A stretch of DNA of 7,166 nt from Lachnospiraceae bacterium (lineage in GTDB: Bacteria; Bacillota; Clostridia; Lachnospirales; Lachnospiraceae), in the NCBI GenBank assembly GCA_021204285.1, contig JAJPZP010000225.1, positions 1-7,166 of the forward strand, written 5' to 3'. Below are positions 5,801 through 7,166 of this stretch, in pieces. The position numbers were made by a program, and so were the translations under genes. Below the pieces are notes generated by a model. It had not been told where the DNA came from. It saw only the letters and a program-made list of their open reading frames with translations, and ran no database searches. Position 1 is the stretch's first letter. The number at the start of each line of letters is the position of its first letter.

Positions 5801-7166
5801 AGAAGAACCATTTGTGTCAGATTATGTTACCCTGCTTGACGAAGAAAGCGGACTTGCCGACGCCGCGGCCAGCGTGCTGACGAGGACTGCGGAGGGATAT
5901 CGGCTTACCTGGACTTCGCAGCAGCTCTACAGCGGGGCATACCTGACGGCAGAGGGGGATGACTGGAGCCTGCTGTTGGCGGACGGAAGTAAGATTCCGC
6001 TTGAATTGTGCTCAGATTGCTATCGGGTGACGGAGAGTTATGCGGACGAATGGGAACAGGGAGATCTTGTGGAGCGCACTGCCTCGGGTTATCGCATCAG
6101 CCATACAACAGCGGCACAGCCGGACGTGTCGGGCGGAGCGCAGGCAGATGAAGCGGTAGACTCTGGCTATACCCTTGTGATGAGTTACGGGAACGCGACG
6201 GTTGTGGAGCAGGAGGACGGAAGCCTCAGACTGTATGATGAGGATGGAAATCCGATTGTTGCGATGGAGGACGGTCTCTACGAAACTTCGTCCGGCGCTC
6301 TGGTGGAGCAAAGTCCATACGGCTGGAGCGTGACAGAGACCCGTTATGAGGAAATCTGTGATAACCAGTATGTGCAGGCGGAACTGCGTTTGCAGGGCGG
6401 GACGCTGACAGTCAAAAACGAGACCTGGTCGCTTCTCTGGGACGAGGCCGCGCAGGCCTTCCGGACGACCGCCGGGAACACGGTAGAAGTTGCTGCAGAC
6501 GGTATGAGCGTCACCGTCACGGTGGCCGGGGTTTCGACGAGCTATCAGGCCTATGAGCTGACGCTTCAGTATACGCTTCACTATGCCACGATGGAACCCA
6601 TTGTCCGCGTGGAAAATGACGGGACGCTTGGGGCGGTGTCCGTATATCTGCCGCTTGGCAGTTATGAAGTGCGCGAGATTTCCGCACCCTACGGTTTCCT
6701 TCTGAACACACAGACACAGACGGTGGAACTGACTTATGCCGATCAGACCCGGGAAGTCGTGTTTGACACGCTGGACTTTTATAATCTTCGTGTAAAACCC
6801 TGGAGTACGTCGGAGGAAGACCAGCGGAAGCTGGGGGTTGGCGTTTACAAGTCCGACGCGGACAGCGGTGCGCTGCTCTCCGGCGCGAGGTTCGGTCTCT
6901 ATACCGCTGACGATATCTACAATGTTGATGGAGAACTTCTGGTGGAAGCGGACACGCTGCTCGCCTGCGCGACGACGGATACGGACGGCTTTGCGAATTT
7001 CGCGGTGGATATTGCACTCATGAGTAAGTATCAGGATGCAGAAGCGGCGGAGGCGGAGCTGCTCTGCCGGACTTTGGTCCGCGGCGATACTGTGGAGCTC
7101 TCGATCGATGGAAATACGGCCCTGAACACAGGTAATTATTACATTGAGGAGCTGCCGCCGCCGGAA
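1941..7166 (+). CDS. Giant SpaA/CnaB-repeat surface adhesin, continuation in the same frame (3' end beyond window)
   Basis: The frame directly after the TAG stays open for 1,742 codons to the last base of the window. It encodes the rest of module D2 and modules D3 to D7, each recognisable by strand-1 Lys motifs (for example FSKQD, FQIRKL, LVLVKRD, LSILKTG, GVYKSD) and E-boxes (IVEKSAP, YDLVEE, YLVVETTTPE, YRLEEVNAPEGYY, YEVREISAPYGF, YYIEELPPP). These features belong to the SpaA-type pilin and MSCRAMM stalk families, whose modules form internal Lys-Asn or Lys-Asp bonds. The protein is acidic and Tyr-rich. It has no signal peptide at its beginning, so it makes sense only as the continuation of the part ending at 1940. 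The C-terminal anchor (LPxTG-like motif, hydrophobic helix, basic tail) must lie past the window. A gene caller would probably start it at an internal ATG or GTG such as GTG 2004; I regard such a start as artificial. Confidence 0.9.
2883..3239 (+). other. Acidic, Tyr-rich segment between D2 and D3
   Basis: Residues about 960-1078 show no strand-1 Lys or E-box motif that I recognise. The stretch is rich in Tyr, Asp, Glu and Asn (ENYEDVYYTSYEERQDE), with two cysteines, at GTCTD and VVCDG. It ends in SYS-like Ser/Glu sequence leading into D3. It could be a further diverged module, a ligand-binding patch or simply a spacer. I assign no function. Confidence 0.5.
3240..4088 (+). other. Module D3: SpaA-like domain with a DxDxDG loop
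   Basis: The first strand is AYLSFSKQD with Lys1085 (AAG 3258-3260). The second hairpin, GLDGAVYSLYVSE, matches the family pattern (L-x-GAxFxLY), and the E-box is LGEYDLVEE with Glu1284 (GAG 3855-3857). Between them lies a full calcium-loop motif, DTDEDGYAD (3714-3740). A long tail follows the E-box and ends in IYRRNET, where the Asn could be the bond acceptor, though that is a guess. Several cysteines occur (TDCGTN, HACLSE, KLCFDY, EECMET). Confidence 0.72.
3714..3740 (+). other. Calcium-binding-type DxDxDGxxD loop
   Basis: Residues 1237-1245 read DTDEDGYAD, the spacing of oxygen ligands seen in EF-hand-like and thrombospondin type 3-like calcium loops. Unlike the many TDxxG turns of the other modules, all acidic positions are filled. 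Calcium binding is inferred from the pattern only. Confidence 0.5.
4092..4877 (+). other. Module D4: SpaA-like domain with helical insertion
   Basis: The module starts VIKAGFQIRKLTTGG with Lys1371 (AAG 4116-4118), then a LEGAGFTVYLLSEL hairpin. The middle part (about 4200-4640) is long and partly helical (MEDILAAYRNLYY and EEQAIARMYEND). The module closes with LSEIFTNHYGNL, which is the family's turn leading to the last strands, and the E-box WGAYLVVETTTPEDVF with Glu1588 (GAG 4767-4769). The E-box has TTPED where the usual form is APxGY. I do not see a firm acceptor Asn after it. Confidence 0.78.
4878..5279 (+). other. Module D5: compact SpaA/CnaB domain
   Basis: This is the cleanest module, close to the normal size. 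The first strand is ASLVLVKRDAQSG with Lys1633 (AAG 4902-4904), the second hairpin is GISFRIWD, and the turn TTDESGRL is followed by the textbook E-box GSYRLEEVNAPEGYY with Glu1702 (GAG 5109-5111). The last strand ends YIGETMYDDE. Where related modules have an Asn, this one offers Asp1753 and Asp1754, so a Lys-Asp bond of the FbaB CnaB2 kind is possible. The E-box and Lys are seen; the bond is inferred. Confidence 0.87.
5961..6107 (+). repeat. Diverged protein-level repeat, copy A
   Basis: The encoded unit runs DWSLLLADGSKIPLEL, then CSDCYRVTESY, then GDLVERTASGYRISHT. It parallels copy B (6216-6338) in order and spacing: S-L-x-L-x-D-G, then a short strand, then G-x-LVE-xxx-x-G-aromatic. The similarity is visible only in the protein, so the duplication would be old. 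Confidence 0.45.
6216..6338 (+). repeat. Diverged protein-level repeat, copy B
   Basis: The encoded unit runs DGSLRLYDEDGNPIV, then GLYETSSGALVEQSPYGWSVTE. It matches copy A (5961-6107) at SL-x-L, the Asp-Gly turn, the LVE strand and the Gly-aromatic step, but lacks the CxxC pair. A weaker third unit may begin at WSLLWDEAAQAF (about 6426). Confidence 0.45.
6825..7166 (+). other. Module D7: SpaA-like domain, cut by window edge
   Basis: The first strand is KLGVGVYKSDADSG with Lys2282 (AAG 6849-6851), followed by a typical LLSGARFGLYTADDIYN hairpin, the turn TTDTDGFANF and the E-box GNYYIEELPPPE with Glu2382 (GAG 7149-7151) at the very edge. The E-box has PPPE where the usual form is APxGY. The last strand with any acceptor Asn lies beyond the window, as must any further modules and the wall anchor. 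Confidence 0.83.

Larger units (their letters stand above)
5535..6611 (+). other. Large insertion in D6 with diverged internal repeats
   Basis: About 359 residues interrupt D6. The first part is Gly/Ser/Tyr-rich (YDYTYYYGSGTSL), then SELDQALYGIPAYTDETVYP. The later part is made of short beta-like units with a recurring pattern: W/G-S-L-x-L then a Gly turn, then LVE-x-x-x-x-G-Y/W. Clear copies lie at 5961-6107 and 6216-6338, and a partial RTAEGYRL copy lies at 5883-5906. A CxxC pair (6009-6020) occurs in the first full unit. I do not recognise the fold. It could be a separate ligand-binding domain carried on the stalk. Confidence 0.6.
5280..6800 (+). other. Module D6: SpaA-like domain split by a roughly 359-residue insertion
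   Basis: The start is VGKLSILKTG with Lys1764 (AAG 5295-5297), followed by LADAVYEITAAEDI and a VATVTTGEEGEYVSF hairpin. The fold resumes with SVYLPLGSYEVREISAPYGF, holding E-box Glu2224 (GAG 6675-6677), and ends LDFYNLRVKP, where Asn2260 (AAT 6783-6785) is the likely bond partner of Lys1764. All three residues expected of a CnaB isopeptide site (Lys, catalytic Glu, Asn) are therefore present. They are separated by a large foreign-looking stretch at about 5535-6611, placed just before the last strands, where SpaA modules accept loops. Confidence 0.8.

Noticed and set aside
7149..7166. ELPPPE at the window end as an LPxTG-like sorting signal
   Set aside because: It sits at the E-box position of module D7 (YYIEELPPP) with the preceding strand intact. 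A sorting signal would need Thr-Gly and a following hydrophobic helix.

Overview
The window lies wholly inside one very long gene, or the remains of one, on the + strand. A single reading frame (codons beginning at positions divisible by 3) runs from position 3 to the last base, 7166, and is broken only by one TAG at 1938-1940. I translated the frame on both sides of that TAG. It gives about 2,387 codons of coherent, secreted-type protein with no other stop. Neither the true start with its export signal nor the true end with its wall anchor is in the window. There is no tRNA, rRNA, CRISPR array, insertion sequence, promoter or terminator that I can support, and no intergenic stretch.

The product is a giant Gram-positive surface adhesin. 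Residues are numbered from the Met codon at 6. It begins with a thioester domain (231-797) carrying the Cys and Gln that form an internal Cys-Gln thioester. At least seven SpaA/CnaB-type (prealbumin-like) modules follow: D1 858-1445, D2 1575-2882, D3 3240-4088, D4 4092-4877, D5 4878-5279, D6 5280-6800 and D7 6825-7166 (cut by the window edge). Most have a Lys in the first strand and a YxLxE-type E-box near the end, the signature of modules stabilised by intramolecular isopeptide bonds. Several are swollen by long insertions, most strikingly D2 (where the TAG lies) and D6 (about 359 residues with faint internal repeats).

The architecture, the moderate G+C and the codon choice (CAG far above CAA; TTA, CTA and TCA rare) suggest a gut-type Clostridia bacterium, plausibly Lachnospiraceae or Oscillospiraceae. 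This is an inference from protein style, not a database match. From memory, similar giant SpaA-like proteins in such genomes are often found with conjugative elements, but no neighbouring gene is visible here to test that.

The parts fit one job. The N-terminal thioester domain would bond covalently to a host or matrix surface, and the cross-linked modules would form a long, stiff, protease-resistant stalk carrying it away from the cell. The in-frame TAG is the main oddity. It falls in the middle of D2, before that module's E-box and long before any anchor, so it is either a nonsense mutation or sequence error (one C-to-T change from CAG), a recoded or suppressed stop, or less likely a real end yielding a short unanchored adhesin.
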